A DNA stretch of 64,000 nucleotides from Polaribacter sp. Hel1_33_78 (GCF_900106075.1 NZ_LT629794.1:310001-374000), one strand, 5' to 3'. Positions 23,791-32,800 are shown, counted from the first letter of the stretch. Notes: generated by a model not told the origin, from the letters alone. Translations and numbers: made by a program.

Positions 23791-26229
23791 TTATTGATTT
23801 GAAATTCTAATTACATCTGCAAAGATACCAGAAGCAGTAACATCTGCACCTGCACCGGCCCCTTTTATTAACAATGGATTTTCAGGATATCTATCCGTAA
23901 AAAATAAAACAATGTTATCACTTCCCTCTAAATTATAAAAAGGATGATCTACAGCGATATGTTGCAGACCAACATTTGCTTTTCCATCAATAAATTCTGC
24001 AACATATTTTAAACGACAGTTTTTATCATTTGCTTCTTTAAAAATTTGCTGAAAATGAGCTTCATTTTTTGTTAGTGAATTATAAAAATCTTGATTGTTT
24101 GTAGTTTTTAAACTTTTGTCTGGTAAAAAAGCATTATTAGAGATGTCTTCTAATTCTAATTGATACCCACTTTCTCTTGCTAAAATTAAAATTTTTCTAG
24201 CAACATCAACTCCGCTTAAATCAATTTTTGGATCAGGTTCTGTAAAACCTTCTTTTTGTGCTTGAGCAACCACATCATGAAATGTTGAGGTCTCATTAAA
24301 ATTATTAAAAACAAAGTTTAAACTTCCAGATAAAACAGCTTGAATTTTATGAACTCTATCTCCAGAATTAATTAAGTTTTTAAGTGTATCTATAATTGGT
24401 AAACCCGCGCCAACATTCGTCTCAAACAAGAAAGCTGCATTGTATTTTTTAGAAACACGTTTTAACGTTTTGTAATTGTCAAAACTAGATGCACACGCAA
24501 TTTTGTTACAAGTAACCACCGAAATACTTTCACGCAAATACTTTTCATACACTTCAGAAACTTCCTGATTTGCGGTATTATCTATAAAAACACTATTTCT
24601 GTGATTGCTTTCTTTTACTTTTTTATAAAAGCTATCTAAGGTCGCTGGCTCTCCGTTTTCTAGGTTTTCTTTCCAGTTACCTAAGTTAATACCGCTATTA
24701 TCAAAAAACATTTTTCTAGAATTAGCAATTCCAATTATTCTAATATTTAATTTTAAGTTGTCTTTTAAAAATTTCTTTTGTTGTTGCAATTGGGCTAATA
24801 ATCGTTCTCCAACATTACCTACACCCGTTATAAATAAGTTTAGTTGTTTCGTTTTTTCTTCAAAAAACTGCTCATGTAAAGTATTTAAAGCTTTTTTTGC
24901 ATCATATTTGTTGATCACAGCAGAGATGTTTTTTTCTGATGAACCTTGCGCAATTGCTCGAACATTTACATTGTTCCTTCCTAAGGCACTAAACATTTGT
25001 CCGCTTAAACCTTGGTAGTTTTTCATACTTTCGCCAACAACAGCAATTATTGCCAAATCATTTTCTATTATAATTGGCTTTATTTTTTTTCTTTCTATTT
25101 CTACATTAAAAGTTTCGTCTAAAAGATTTTTTGCTTTTGAAGCATCATTTTCATACACCCCAACACAAATTGAATGTTCTGATGAAGCTTGTGTTATAAA
25201 AACAACATTTATTTTTTGTTGAGAAAGTGTTTCAAACAACCGTTTAGAAAAACCAGGAATTCCAATCATTCCACCACCCTCTAAGGTAATTAAGCTAATG
25301 TCTTCGATATGTGAAATTCCTTTAACTTCATTGCTGTTTTTTGGGTCTTTACAAATTAAGGTTCCAGAACTTTTTGGATCAAAAGTGTTTTTAATTCGAA
25401 TCGGAATTTCTTTACGTAAAGCTGGTTGGATTGTTGGCGGGTATAAAACTTTTGCCCCAAAATGCGACAGTTCCATAGCCTCTTCATAAGAGATTTCTGA
25501 AATTGGAAATGCTTGTTTTACAACTCTTGGGTTTGCAGTAAACATACCGCTAACGTCTGTCCATATTTGTAATTCATCAGCATTTAAAGCAGCGGCATAA
25601 ATGGAGGCAGAAAAATCTGATCCACCTCTTCCTAGTGTCGTTGTCTCTCCTTCAATATTTGATGAAATAAAGCCGCCCAAAACAGTAACTTGATGCTCAT
25701 TTTCTTCAAAAAAGGATGTAATATTAGTATTGGTAATTTTAAAATTTACTTGGGCATGTAAGAAGTCATTATTCGTAATTACTAATTGACTACTTTTTTT
25801 GTGAGTGGCATCAAACAGCTCCTTGGCAGCATTTGCAATGATGTATGAAGAGAGTTTTTCTCCAAAGCTAGAAACTTTTGCAAGTGTTTTATCGGACAAT
25901 TCTTGTAGTAAAAAAACACCTTCATAGATCGATAATAACCGATTAAATAGAGCAGTAACTTCTTTGCTTACCTCTTTATTATTTGTAGAAATTAAATCAT
26001 CAATAACCTGATAATGTAATTCCTTAATCGTTTCTAAAATTTCAATAGCGCCTGTAATATCCTTTAAAGCTTCATTCGCTCCAGCTAACAAATTGTCTGT
26101 AGTTTTTCCGAATGCAGAGACAACCACTGCGACTTTGCTGCTTTTTGATGTGTTAAAGACGATGTCTAAAACTTTTTTTATGTTTTCTGAGTTGGCTACA
26201 GACGAGCCTCCAAATTTTAATACTTTCAT
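23791..26229 (-). CDS. thrA: Bifunctional aspartate kinase / homoserine dehydrogenase
   Basis: The 812-residue fusion performs the first and third steps from aspartate to homoserine. Residues 1-285 are aspartokinase (KFGGSSVANSENI, TLGRGGSDFSAS, WTDVSGMFTANPR). About 300-455 is the paired ACT region that normally binds threonine. About 465-812 is homoserine dehydrogenase (NAD-binding FITGVGNVGERLL, then VTCNKIACASS and the GAGLPIIDTLKNL active-site segment). It is the first gene of thrABC and is preceded by a 200-base leader containing a threonine-coding run, which suggests attenuation by threonine in addition to feedback inhibition. Confidence 0.97.
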   Translation of the reverse strand: MKVLKFGGSSVANSENIKKVLDIVFNTSKSSKVAVVVSAFGKTTDNLLAGANEALKDITGAIEILETIKELHYQVIDDLISTNNKEVSKEVTALFNRLLSIYEGVFLLQELSDKTLAKVSSFGEKLSSYIIANAAKELFDATHKKSSQLVITNNDFLHAQVNFKITNTNITSFFEENEHQVTVLGGFISSNIEGETTTLGRGGSDFSASIYAAALNADELQIWTDVSGMFTANPRVVKQAFPISEISYEEAMELSHFGAKVLYPPTIQPALRKEIPIRIKNTFDPKSSGTLICKDPKNSNEVKGISHIEDISLITLEGGGMIGIPGFSKRLFETLSQQKINVVFITQASSEHSICVGVYENDASKAKNLLDETFNVEIERKKIKPIIIENDLAIIAVVGESMKNYQGLSGQMFSALGRNNVNVRAIAQGSSEKNISAVINKYDAKKALNTLHEQFFEEKTKQLNLFITGVGNVGERLLAQLQQQKKFLKDNLKLNIRIIGIANSRKMFFDNSGINLGNWKENLENGEPATLDSFYKKVKESNHRNSVFIDNTANQEVSEVYEKYLRESISVVTCNKIACASSFDNYKTLKRVSKKYNAAFLFETNVGAGLPIIDTLKNLINSGDRVHKIQAVLSGSLNFVFNNFNETSTFHDVVAQAQKEGFTEPDPKIDLSGVDVARKILILARESGYQLELEDISNNAFLPDKSLKTTNNQDFYNSLTKNEAHFQQIFKEANDKNCRLKYVAEFIDGKANVGLQHIAVDHPFYNLEGSDNIVLFFTDRYPENPLLIKGAGAGADVTASGIFADVIRISNQ

Positions 26230-26322
26230 CTTTTATGATAGATAGATTGTGTAATTATTTTTATAATTGTTTTTTTTGTTTTTGCAAAACAATAAATAAC
26301 CTGAGCGATATAAATATAGAAT

Positions 26323-26337
26323 AACCCCTAAAGGGTT
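26323..26337 (-). promoter_or_regulatory. Small hairpin overlapping the stop codon of the Thr-rich leader
   Basis: On the minus strand AACCC-TTTAG-GGGTT forms a 5-bp stem over the last Thr codon and the TAG. The sequence after it (ATTCTATATTT) is T-rich but not a clean run, so I call this a candidate attenuator or pause structure rather than a terminator. Confidence 0.4.
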
Positions 26338-26432
26338 GTAGTTGTAGTAGTTGTGCGAATATAAGCGTGCGTAGAAACACAAAATAAGGCCGTAGTTTTA
26401 GAAGCGTTTATATTTATTTTATAATAATTCAC
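26328..26432 (-). CDS. Putative threonine leader peptide upstream of thrABC
   Basis: A short frame ends with seven consecutive threonine codons of mixed type (ACA ACT ACT ACA ACT ACA, then ACC), one Leu codon and TAG at 26330-26328. Three further Thr codons lie upstream in the frame, giving 10 Thr in 34 codons if it starts at the only standard initiator, GTG at 26432-26430. That GTG almost coincides with the transcription start predicted from the -7 element, so translation would be leaderless or begin at a rarer codon. No ATG exists in the region. The position, about 100 bases before thrA, and the composition match threonine-operon leader peptides in enterobacteria. The coding role is inferred. 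Confidence 0.6.
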   Translation of the reverse strand: MNYYKININASKTTALFCVSTHAYIRTTTTTTTL

Positions 26433-26436
26433 AGTA

Positions 26437-26444
26437 CAAAAATA
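26437..26444 (-). promoter_or_regulatory. -7 element for the thrABC operon
   Basis: On the minus strand TATTTTTG matches TAnnTTTG. It would start a transcript near 26431, giving a leader of about 200 bases before the thrA ATG. No -33 TTG is present. Confidence 0.45.
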
Positions 26445-26545
26445 GAGGTATTATTTATTTTGATTGGTTTTAGTGGATATTTTTTTAGATTTCTCTTGAA
26501 TTAATGTGATTTTCGCAAAAAAAACAATGCCAAAATCAAAAATTA

Positions 26546-28111
26546 TTATTGTTTAAGTTTATTTTTTATTTTTTCTTTAATTATAATGGCAATAGGTTTG
26601 TTTTGTATTTTACTCTCTAACCATGATAAAATATCTAAGTATAAAAAAGCTCTTTTTTCATAAGGATGCTCTTCGTACTTTTTTAATTTAGTATGAATTT
26701 TCTTGAATTCATTTTTTATTTCATGCGGAAAAACATCACTTAAATCTCGAATAGAAGTTAGAAAAACTTTTTGTACTTCTTGTAGGTTTTCCATTTTGAG
26801 TAAAAACTTATAAGTGTCTACAAACTGTCTTTCTAAATCATAATCTAAACCACATTCATAATGTGCAATCAAATTTAAAACCCTTGCAAAGCACTGTAAA
26901 TCTTCTGCGGAACCTAAATTTTTAGACTTTATGATTTTTTGTAAATATGCTATACAAAGTTCATTTTTACCCATTCCAAAATACAAACAAGCAATCTTAT
27001 AATATAGCATAACTATGTAATGATTGTCGAGTCTGTTTCCGTAATTTTCAATTTTGTTGTTAATAATCTCAACTAAATATTCACCCTCAGAAAAAGTGGC
27101 TTCTAAGAAGTGTAGGTGCAACTTATTGGCGTATAAATATTCAAATATTAAAAGTTCTGTGTTTGTGTTTATCGGAATGATTTTTTGCTCAACTTCTTCT
27201 TCAAAAGAAGCCAATTCTTTTTTGAAAGTAGCTCTTTTTTGCACAAAAAAGGAAGCCTCTAATAGGTAGTTTTTGCCTTTTAAGTAAAAAACAGGATGTA
27301 AGGAAATATATTTTTTATCTTCCTTAAATAAATCTACCCATTTTCTAGCATATTTATAGCTATGTAAAAAATCTTGACATAGAAAACTAAACCATAAATG
27401 AGATTTGTATAGCCATAATTTCTCTCTAAAACCAAAGGTTTCAAAATCATATTTTGGAAGTTTACTATAAAAATAGTTCTTTATAAACTCTAATTCTTTA
27501 TTGTTTTTTACATATCCATTTTGCAATAAATAACTGTATAGTTGTAACGATAAATTAGACAATTTACTTGCAATTACATTTTGCTGACTTAACGTTTTCG
27601 CTTGAATTGAAAGCAGGTCTGCTCTATTACTTAAACTTCTGGTAATGTATTGTGTTTCAATTACTTTCTCCAGTTCTACAATTTCGTAAGCAATGTTTTT
27701 TTCTTCATTTTCTAAAGCTAAATTTTTAGCTTTATCCAATAGCTTTAAACTTTGCTTATACAGTCCTTTTTGATATAATACAGTTGCAAAATCTAATTGC
27801 TCTCTAATTTGAATTCTAATATTTTTATGAGCAGGATTCAAACGCAGACTGATTAATATCTGCTTGTATAAATGAGCTTTTAAATTAGAAAGTTGTTGCT
27901 TCGTAACAATACCACTATTGATAATTACTTTTTCATCATATACTTTTAATTTTTCTAAAAATTTAAAAAGCGAAAAAAACTTTGCATCTACATTACCCTC
28001 TAATCTACCAACATAAAGGTTAAACTGTCTTTTTTCAGATTTTGTTAAAGATTTAATTAGGACAAAAAGAGCATCATTTTGATGATTGGCTAATGTAACA
28101 ATTTTACTCAT
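26546..28111 (-). CDS. Hypothetical helical-repeat (TPR-like) protein, 521 aa
   Basis: I do not recognise a named family. The whole protein is predicted helical. Several pairs of helices have the spacing and small-residue pattern of TPR-like repeats (QLDFATVLYQKGLYKQSLKL at about 110-130, and YKIACLYFGMGKNELCIAYL at about 370-390). There is no signal peptide, membrane segment or catalytic motif, and it is rich in Lys, Leu, Phe and Tyr. Similar cytoplasmic proteins are found in other Bacteroidota, where they are annotated as hypothetical. It is transcribed toward thrABC but separated from it by the thr promoter, and divergently from leuA. Confidence 0.75.
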   Translation of the reverse strand: MSKIVTLANHQNDALFVLIKSLTKSEKRQFNLYVGRLEGNVDAKFFSLFKFLEKLKVYDEKVIINSGIVTKQQLSNLKAHLYKQILISLRLNPAHKNIRIQIREQLDFATVLYQKGLYKQSLKLLDKAKNLALENEEKNIAYEIVELEKVIETQYITRSLSNRADLLSIQAKTLSQQNVIASKLSNLSLQLYSYLLQNGYVKNNKELEFIKNYFYSKLPKYDFETFGFREKLWLYKSHLWFSFLCQDFLHSYKYARKWVDLFKEDKKYISLHPVFYLKGKNYLLEASFFVQKRATFKKELASFEEEVEQKIIPINTNTELLIFEYLYANKLHLHFLEATFSEGEYLVEIINNKIENYGNRLDNHYIVMLYYKIACLYFGMGKNELCIAYLQKIIKSKNLGSAEDLQCFARVLNLIAHYECGLDYDLERQFVDTYKFLLKMENLQEVQKVFLTSIRDLSDVFPHEIKNEFKKIHTKLKKYEEHPYEKRAFLYLDILSWLESKIQNKPIAIIIKEKIKNKLKQ

Positions 28112-28204
28112 AAATTACTGATAATTAAATAGTTGTATTTTCAATAATTGCATTAGAAATCGTACAAGTTAGTATGTGAAAATATCTATTGAGATTGCAA
28201 TATA

Positions 28205-28212
28205 TACATTTG
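28205..28212 (+). promoter_or_regulatory. -7 element for leuA
   Basis: TACATTTG matches TAnnTTTG and lies 30 bases before the ATG at 28243. This argues for that start, because the element falls inside the longer frame that could begin at TTG 28189. No -33 TTG is seen at normal spacing. Confidence 0.45.
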
Positions 28213-28242
28213 ATTAAATATAAAGATAATCTTTACAAAGTT

Positions 28243-29418
28243 ATGCAGGATAATAAGGTACACATTTTTGATACAACACTAAGAGATGGGGAGCAAGTTC
28301 CTGGTTGTAAGTTGGATACGAAACAAAAATTGGTAATAGCAGAAAGATTAGATTTACTTGGTGTAAATGTTATAGAAGCAGGTTTTCCAGTTTCAAGTCC
28401 AGGAGATTTCAATTCTGTTGCTGAAATTGCTAAAATTGTAAAAAATGCTACAGTTTGTGGTTTAACAAGAGCTGTTGAAAATGATATAAAAGTAGCTGCA
28501 GAAGCATTAAAATACGCAAAATATCCTCGAATACATACCGGTATCGGAACCAGTGATTCTCATATACAATTCAAATTTAATTCTACCAGAGAAAAAGTAA
28601 TTGAAAGGGCGGTGAAAGCAGTTTCATATTCAAAATCTTTTGTTGATGATGTAGAGTTTTATGCAGAAGATGCAGGAAGAACAGATAATGAGTTTTTGGC
28701 AGAAGTTTGTGAAGAAGTAATTAAAGCAGGTGCTACCGTTTTGAATATTCCTGATACAACAGGTTATTGTTTGCCCGAAGAATACGGAGCAAAAATGAAA
28801 TATCTACGTGAAAATGTAAAGGGCATTGAAAACGTAATTCTCTCTTGTCATTGTCATAATGATTTAGGAATGGCGACAGCAAATTCTATTGCAGGGGTTA
28901 TTAACGGAGCGCGTCAAATCGAATGTACCATTAATGGAATTGGAGAACGTGCAGGAAATACAGCATTAGAAGAAGTGGTAATGGTGTTAAAACAGCATCC
29001 ATATTTAAACCTAGAAACAAGTATTAATTCAAGATTGCTGTATGATACAAGTATTATGGTTCGCGAAAGCATGGGAATGCCGGTACAACCAAATAAAGCA
29101 ATCGTAGGGGCTAATGCATTTGCTCATAGTTCTGGAATTCATCAAGATGGCGTTATAAAAAACAGGGAGACTTATGAAATTATGGACCCTGAAGATGTTG
29201 GTGTTACAGAAAGTGCCATTGTTTTAACCGCGAGAAGTGGAAGAGCAGCTTTAGCGTATAGAGCTAAAAAAATAGGATATGAATTAACTAAAATTCAGCT
29301 AGACATCGCCTATAAATCTTTTTTAGAAACTGCGGACAGACAGAAAGAAGTAAAAGATGAAGATATGCATGTAATTATGAAAGAGGTTAATAAAATTTCT
29401 AAAATTGCAATGCTGTAA
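28243..29418 (+). CDS. leuA: 2-isopropylmalate synthase, short form without the regulatory domain
   Basis: The enzyme condenses acetyl-CoA with 2-oxoisovalerate in the first committed step to leucine. I start at the ATG at 28243 ([21 protein letters not shown]), giving 391 residues; an upstream TTG adds 18 unlikely residues. The DRE-TIM active site is clear: TTLRDGEQ, and [15 protein letters not shown] for the metal. [10 protein letters not shown] and SGRAALAYR follow. The chain ends at [11 protein letters not shown], just where E. coli LeuA (about 520 residues) goes on into its leucine-binding domain, so classical feedback inhibition should be absent. Short forms occur widely in flavobacteria. 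Homocitrate or citramalate synthases are related, but the location between thr and ilv genes favours LeuA. Confidence 0.88.
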   Translation: MQDNKVHIFDTTLRDGEQVPGCKLDTKQKLVIAERLDLLGVNVIEAGFPVSSPGDFNSVAEIAKIVKNATVCGLTRAVENDIKVAAEALKYAKYPRIHTGIGTSDSHIQFKFNSTREKVIERAVKAVSYSKSFVDDVEFYAEDAGRTDNEFLAEVCEEVIKAGATVLNIPDTTGYCLPEEYGAKMKYLRENVKGIENVILSCHCHNDLGMATANSIAGVINGARQIECTINGIGERAGNTALEEVVMVLKQHPYLNLETSINSRLLYDTSIMVRESMGMPVQPNKAIVGANAFAHSSGIHQDGVIKNRETYEIMDPEDVGVTESAIVLTARSGRAALAYRAKKIGYELTKIQLDIAYKSFLETADRQKEVKDEDMHVIMKEVNKISKIAML

Positions 29419-29496
29419 AATAAGGAATTAAACGAGGCTGATTCTTCAAAAGAAGTTATACGAGTTCGAACTTTTTATCCATTTATTATTTTTAAT

Positions 29497-29504
29497 TACC
29501 TTTG
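29497..29504 (+). promoter_or_regulatory. -7 element for leuB
   Basis: TACCTTTG matches TAnnTTTG and precedes the leuB ATG (29541) by 36 bases. It suggests that leuB has its own promoter within the 122-base gap after leuA. No -33 match. Confidence 0.45.
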
Positions 29505-29540
29505 ATAAAGTGAATTTTTTTTAAAGATTAGAAAAGTAAA

Positions 29541-30662
29541 ATGAAATTAACAATTGCTTTAATTCCAGGAGACGGAATAGGTCCAGAAGTAACTGCTCAA
29601 GCGAAGAAAGCATTGGAAGCAGTTGCAGAAGTATACAACCATATTTTTTTATATACAGAAGCTCAGATGGGGGCCTGTGCTATTGAAGCAACAGGGAATC
29701 CTTTGCCAGATGAGACGATAAAAATTTGTAAAAAGGCAGATGCTATTTTATTTGGTGCAATTGGAGATCCAAAATATGATAATGATCCAACCGCAAAAGT
29801 AAGACCAGAACAAGGCTTATTGCGTTTGCGGCAAGAGTTAGGTTTGTATTGTAACGTGAGGCCAGTAAGGGCTTACGAGAAGTTAATTAAAAACTCTCCT
29901 TTAAAAAGAGAGGTAATTTTAGGTACAGACATCGCAATATACAGAGAGCTAAGTGGTGGAATTTATTCAGGAAACAAAGAATTAAGTCAAGATAAACAAT
30001 CCGCTTTTGATGTTTGCTCGTATACTGTTGAAGAAATTTCTAGAGTAGCACATTTGGCTTTTAAAGCGGCACAAAATAGAAAGAAGAAAGTAACTTTAGT
30101 AGACAAATCAAATGTGTTAGAAACCTCTCGTTTGTGGAGAAAAACAGTTACAGAGATTGCTAAAAAGTATGAAAATGTTGAGTTAGATTTTATGTTTATT
30201 GACAACGCAGTCATGCAAATTATCTTAAACCCTAAACAATTTGATGTAATTCTTTCCGAAAATTTATTTGGTGATATTCTTTCAGATGAGGCCAGTGTAA
30301 TTGCTGGTTCAATCGGTTTATTGGCGTCTTCTTCAATTGGAGAAAAAACAGCGCTGTTCGAGCCAATTCATGGTTCTTATTCTCAAGCAAAAGGAAAAGA
30401 CATTGCAAATCCTCTGGCATCAATTTTATCCGCAGCAATGCTATTGGAACATGTAGGTTTGCATGAGGAAGCAGATGCAATTCAAAGAGGCGTTGAAAAA
30501 TCGTTGGCTTTGGGTATAACTACAGAAGATATAAAGGGCAAAAATCAATATTCAGCATCTACATCAAAAGTAGGTCATTTCATTGCTGATTATATTGCAA
30601 ATCAAGAAGACAGTAATATGAATTTTCAAAATATTCATATGGGGCAAAGTACTATTATTTAG
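29541..30662 (+). CDS. leuB: 3-isopropylmalate dehydrogenase
   Basis: The NAD-dependent enzyme oxidises 3-isopropylmalate in leucine synthesis. At 373 residues it is a normal beta-decarboxylating dehydrogenase: IALIPGDGIGPEVTAQA at the start, then LLRLRQELGLYCNVRP with substrate arginines, VDKSNVLETSRLW, and the metal site DVILSENLFGDILSDEA, with EPIHGSYSQAKGK for NAD. The isomerase genes leuC and leuD, which act between LeuA and LeuB, are not adjacent. It is followed by a 461-base region with the ilv leader. Confidence 0.96.
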   Translation: MKLTIALIPGDGIGPEVTAQAKKALEAVAEVYNHIFLYTEAQMGACAIEATGNPLPDETIKICKKADAILFGAIGDPKYDNDPTAKVRPEQGLLRLRQELGLYCNVRPVRAYEKLIKNSPLKREVILGTDIAIYRELSGGIYSGNKELSQDKQSAFDVCSYTVEEISRVAHLAFKAAQNRKKKVTLVDKSNVLETSRLWRKTVTEIAKKYENVELDFMFIDNAVMQIILNPKQFDVILSENLFGDILSDEASVIAGSIGLLASSSIGEKTALFEPIHGSYSQAKGKDIANPLASILSAAMLLEHVGLHEEADAIQRGVEKSLALGITTEDIKGKNQYSASTSKVGHFIADYIANQEDSNMNFQNIHMGQSTII

Positions 30663-30827
30663 TCCTTTTTTTAGACGCTATTTCCAGTTTTCATTCCTTG
30701 TTTTTTTGAAAAGACAAAAAAACTTCAAACAGACCATTAGATCATAGCTAGACTAGTTTATCAACTTTAGTCAATAAAAAGATTGAATTAGTTATGTCCT
30801 TAGATAAAAATTTATAATATTTGATAA

Positions 30828-30890
30828 ATGAAAAAACAGATTATAAATATTATTTCTATTATCATAGTCATCGTAATTAGTGCGACATGA
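30828..30890 (+). CDS. Ile/Val-rich leader peptide of the ilv operon
   Basis: A 20-codon frame with ATG start and TGA stop contains nine isoleucine and two valine codons; the densest stretch is IISIIIVIVIS. It lies 35 bases before a strong intrinsic terminator and about 230 bases before ilvD. This is the layout of the ilv leader peptides in enterobacteria, where ribosome stalling at regulatory codons prevents terminator formation when isoleucine or valine is scarce. The peptide carries no leucine codons. The coding assignment is inferred from composition and position; a small hydrophobic membrane peptide is the alternative. Confidence 0.8.
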   Translation: MKKQIINIISIIIVIVISAT

Positions 30891-30925
30891 TCAGGAAGTG
30901 ATATTTATAACCTAACATTAAATAG

Positions 30926-30954
30926 AACCTTCTTGTAAAAAAGAAGGTTTTTTT
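30926..30954 (+). terminator. Attenuator terminator in the ilv leader
   Basis: A perfect 9-bp stem AACCTTCTT / AAGAAGGTT with a 6-base loop is followed by an unbroken T run (30948-30954). It lies between the Ile/Val peptide and ilvD on the same strand, so it must be bypassed for ilvD to be expressed from the leader promoter. I could not identify a convincing antiterminator pairing by eye. Confidence 0.85.
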
Positions 30955-30983
30955 ATGAATTTATTTTTATGATTGAGTGTCAT

Positions 30984-31032
30984 AATTAATTACATCTAAG
31001 TATTTGATTTAAAGTTAATTATGTAGTTAATT
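30984..31032 (+). repeat. Inverted repeat in the ilvD 5' region
   Basis: AATTAATTACAT (30984-30995) can pair with ATGTAGTTAATT (31021-31032), 12 bp with one G-U pair, enclosing 25 bases. It lies about 90 bases before the ilvD ATG. Function unknown; AT-rich composition raises the chance level. Confidence 0.4.
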
Positions 31033-31123
31033 TAATACCTGAATTTAAAGAGTTTTATTGAATGTTGTAAGTTTAAAAGAGGGAAACTTAGTAATTTAGA
31101 CAACAAATTGAAGAATACAGTAA

Positions 31124-32800
31124 ATGAATCTAAACAAACATAGTAGCAGATTAACGCAAGATGAATCTCAACCTGCCTCACAAGCAATGTTATATGCCGT
31201 TGGTTTAACAGATGAAGATATGCAAAAGGCACAAGTTGGTATTGCAAGCACAGGTTATGACGGTAACCCTTGTAATATGCATTTAAATAATTTGGCTGCA
31301 GAGGTAAAAATTGAAAGCAAAATTGCTGGTTTAGTCGGTTTAGGATTTAACACGATTGGAGTTTCAGACGGAATTTCTATGGGGACTTCTGGCATGAATT
31401 ACTCATTAGCTTCAAGAGATATTATTGCAGATTCGATTGAAACAGTGATGAATGCGCAGAGTTATGACGCATTAATCTCTGTGGTGGGTTGCGATAAAAA
31501 CATGCCTGGAGCTGTAATTGCAATGTTGCGTTTAAACCGCCCATCCATAATGATGTATGGAGGTACAATTGCATCAGGGAATTACAAAGGAAGAAAACTT
31601 AATATTGTTTCTGCTTTTGAGGCTTTAGGTCAAAAAGTCGCAGGAGAAATTGAAGAGGAAGAGTATAGAGAAATTATAAAAAGAGCAATTCCAGGAGCCG
31701 GTGCTTGTGGAGGAATGTATACAGCAAATACAATGGCTTCTGCCATAGAATGTATGGGCTTTGCATTACCTTATAATTCATCAATTCCCGCAGAAAATCC
31801 GAATAAATTATCTGAAGCAGAAAGAACTGCTTTGGCAATAAAAAACTTATTAGAATTAGATTTAAAACCTTTGGATATTATCTCTAAAAAATCTTTAGAG
31901 AACGCTATTGCTATTGTAAATGCTTTAGGGGGGTCTACAAATGCCGTATTACACTTTTTAGCAATTGCACATGCTGCTGATATTGAGTTTACGTTAGAAG
32001 ATTTTCAAAGAGTAAGTGACCGAACACCATTAATTGCAGATTTAAAACCATCAGGAAAGTACTTAATGGAAGATGTTCATGGAGTTGGTGGAACGCCTGC
32101 AATTATGAAGTATTTATTAGATAATGGTTATTTGCATGGTGATTGTTTAACAGTAACTGGTAAAACATTAGCGGAGAATTTAGCAAGTGTTGAAGCAATG
32201 GAATTTGATGAGCAAGATGTAATTTATCCAAAAGATAAAGCGTTAAAATCATCAGGAAATATTCAAATAATCTATGGAAACCTTGCATTAGAAGGAGCCG
32301 TTGCAAAAATTTCAGGAAACGAGGGATTATTGTTTGAAGGAAAAGCCGTTGTGTATGATGGTGAGCAAGCTGCAAATACTGGAATTTCAAACGGAGAAGT
32401 AGAAAAAGGAGATGTAGTTGTTATTAGATATGTAGGCCCAAAAGGAGGTCCTGGAATGCCAGAAATGTTAAAACCAACTTCGTTAATTATGGGAGCAGGT
32501 TTAGGAAAATCGGTAGCTTTAATTACAGATGGACGTTTTTCTGGAGGAACCCATGGTTTTGTAGTTGGTCACATAACACCAGAGGCACAATCAGGAGGAG
32601 CAATTGGAATTTTAAAAACGGGAGACATCATTAGAATTAGTGCGGAAGACAACTCTATAAATGTTTTAATTTCTGATGAAGAACTGGCAGCAAGAAAAGA
32701 AAATTGGGTGGCACCGGCATTAAAGCATACTAAAGGAATCTTATACAAATACTCAAAATCAGTAGCATCAGCGTCTAAAGGATGCGTTACAGACTTATAA
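31124..32800 (+). CDS. ilvD: Dihydroxy-acid dehydratase
   Basis: This Fe-S enzyme dehydrates the dihydroxy acids to the keto acids of valine and isoleucine. At 558 residues it is complete. Cluster and metal residues appear in [24 protein letters not shown] and [17 protein letters not shown], each with a conserved Cys. The C-terminal part has [17 protein letters not shown] and [10 protein letters not shown]. The start ATG at 31124 is preceded by a long leader. It is the first structural gene of the ilvDBNCA operon. Confidence 0.97.
   Translation: MNLNKHSSRLTQDESQPASQAMLYAVGLTDEDMQKAQVGIASTGYDGNPCNMHLNNLAAEVKIESKIAGLVGLGFNTIGVSDGISMGTSGMNYSLASRDIIADSIETVMNAQSYDALISVVGCDKNMPGAVIAMLRLNRPSIMMYGGTIASGNYKGRKLNIVSAFEALGQKVAGEIEEEEYREIIKRAIPGAGACGGMYTANTMASAIECMGFALPYNSSIPAENPNKLSEAERTALAIKNLLELDLKPLDIISKKSLENAIAIVNALGGSTNAVLHFLAIAHAADIEFTLEDFQRVSDRTPLIADLKPSGKYLMEDVHGVGGTPAIMKYLLDNGYLHGDCLTVTGKTLAENLASVEAMEFDEQDVIYPKDKALKSSGNIQIIYGNLALEGAVAKISGNEGLLFEGKAVVYDGEQAANTGISNGEVEKGDVVVIRYVGPKGGPGMPEMLKPTSLIMGAGLGKSVALITDGRFSGGTHGFVVGHITPEAQSGGAIGILKTGDIIRISAEDNSINVLISDEELAARKENWVAPALKHTKGILYKYSKSVASASKGCVTDL

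Larger units (their letters stand above)
26230..26545. other. Intergenic region: thrABC leader and upstream flank
   Basis: These 316 bases between thrA and the unknown gene at 26546 hold the thr -7 element, the Thr-rich leader frame and its hairpin (entered separately). An AT-only inverted repeat (ATTAT-AAAA-ATAAT on the minus strand, near 26254-26267) and an A-rich stretch precede thrA. Nothing else is recognisable, and no G+C-rich terminator is seen. Confidence 0.6.
30663..31123 (+). other. leuB-ilvD intergenic region: ilv leader
   Basis: These 461 bases hold, in order, an AT-only inverted repeat (GTTTTTTTG / CAAAAAAAC, 30700-30723), the Ile/Val-rich leader peptide (30828-30890), an intrinsic terminator (30926-30954), and a second inverted repeat (30984-31032) before ilvD. 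I see no longer gene. A promoter must lie before 30828, but no exact TAnnTTTG occurs there; TAATATTTG (30815-30823) has one base too many. Confidence 0.7.

Noticed and set aside
28189..28242. Longer leuA starting at TTG 28189
   Set aside because: The added residues do not resemble the family and the best -7 element would fall within the coding region; ATG 28243 is preferred.
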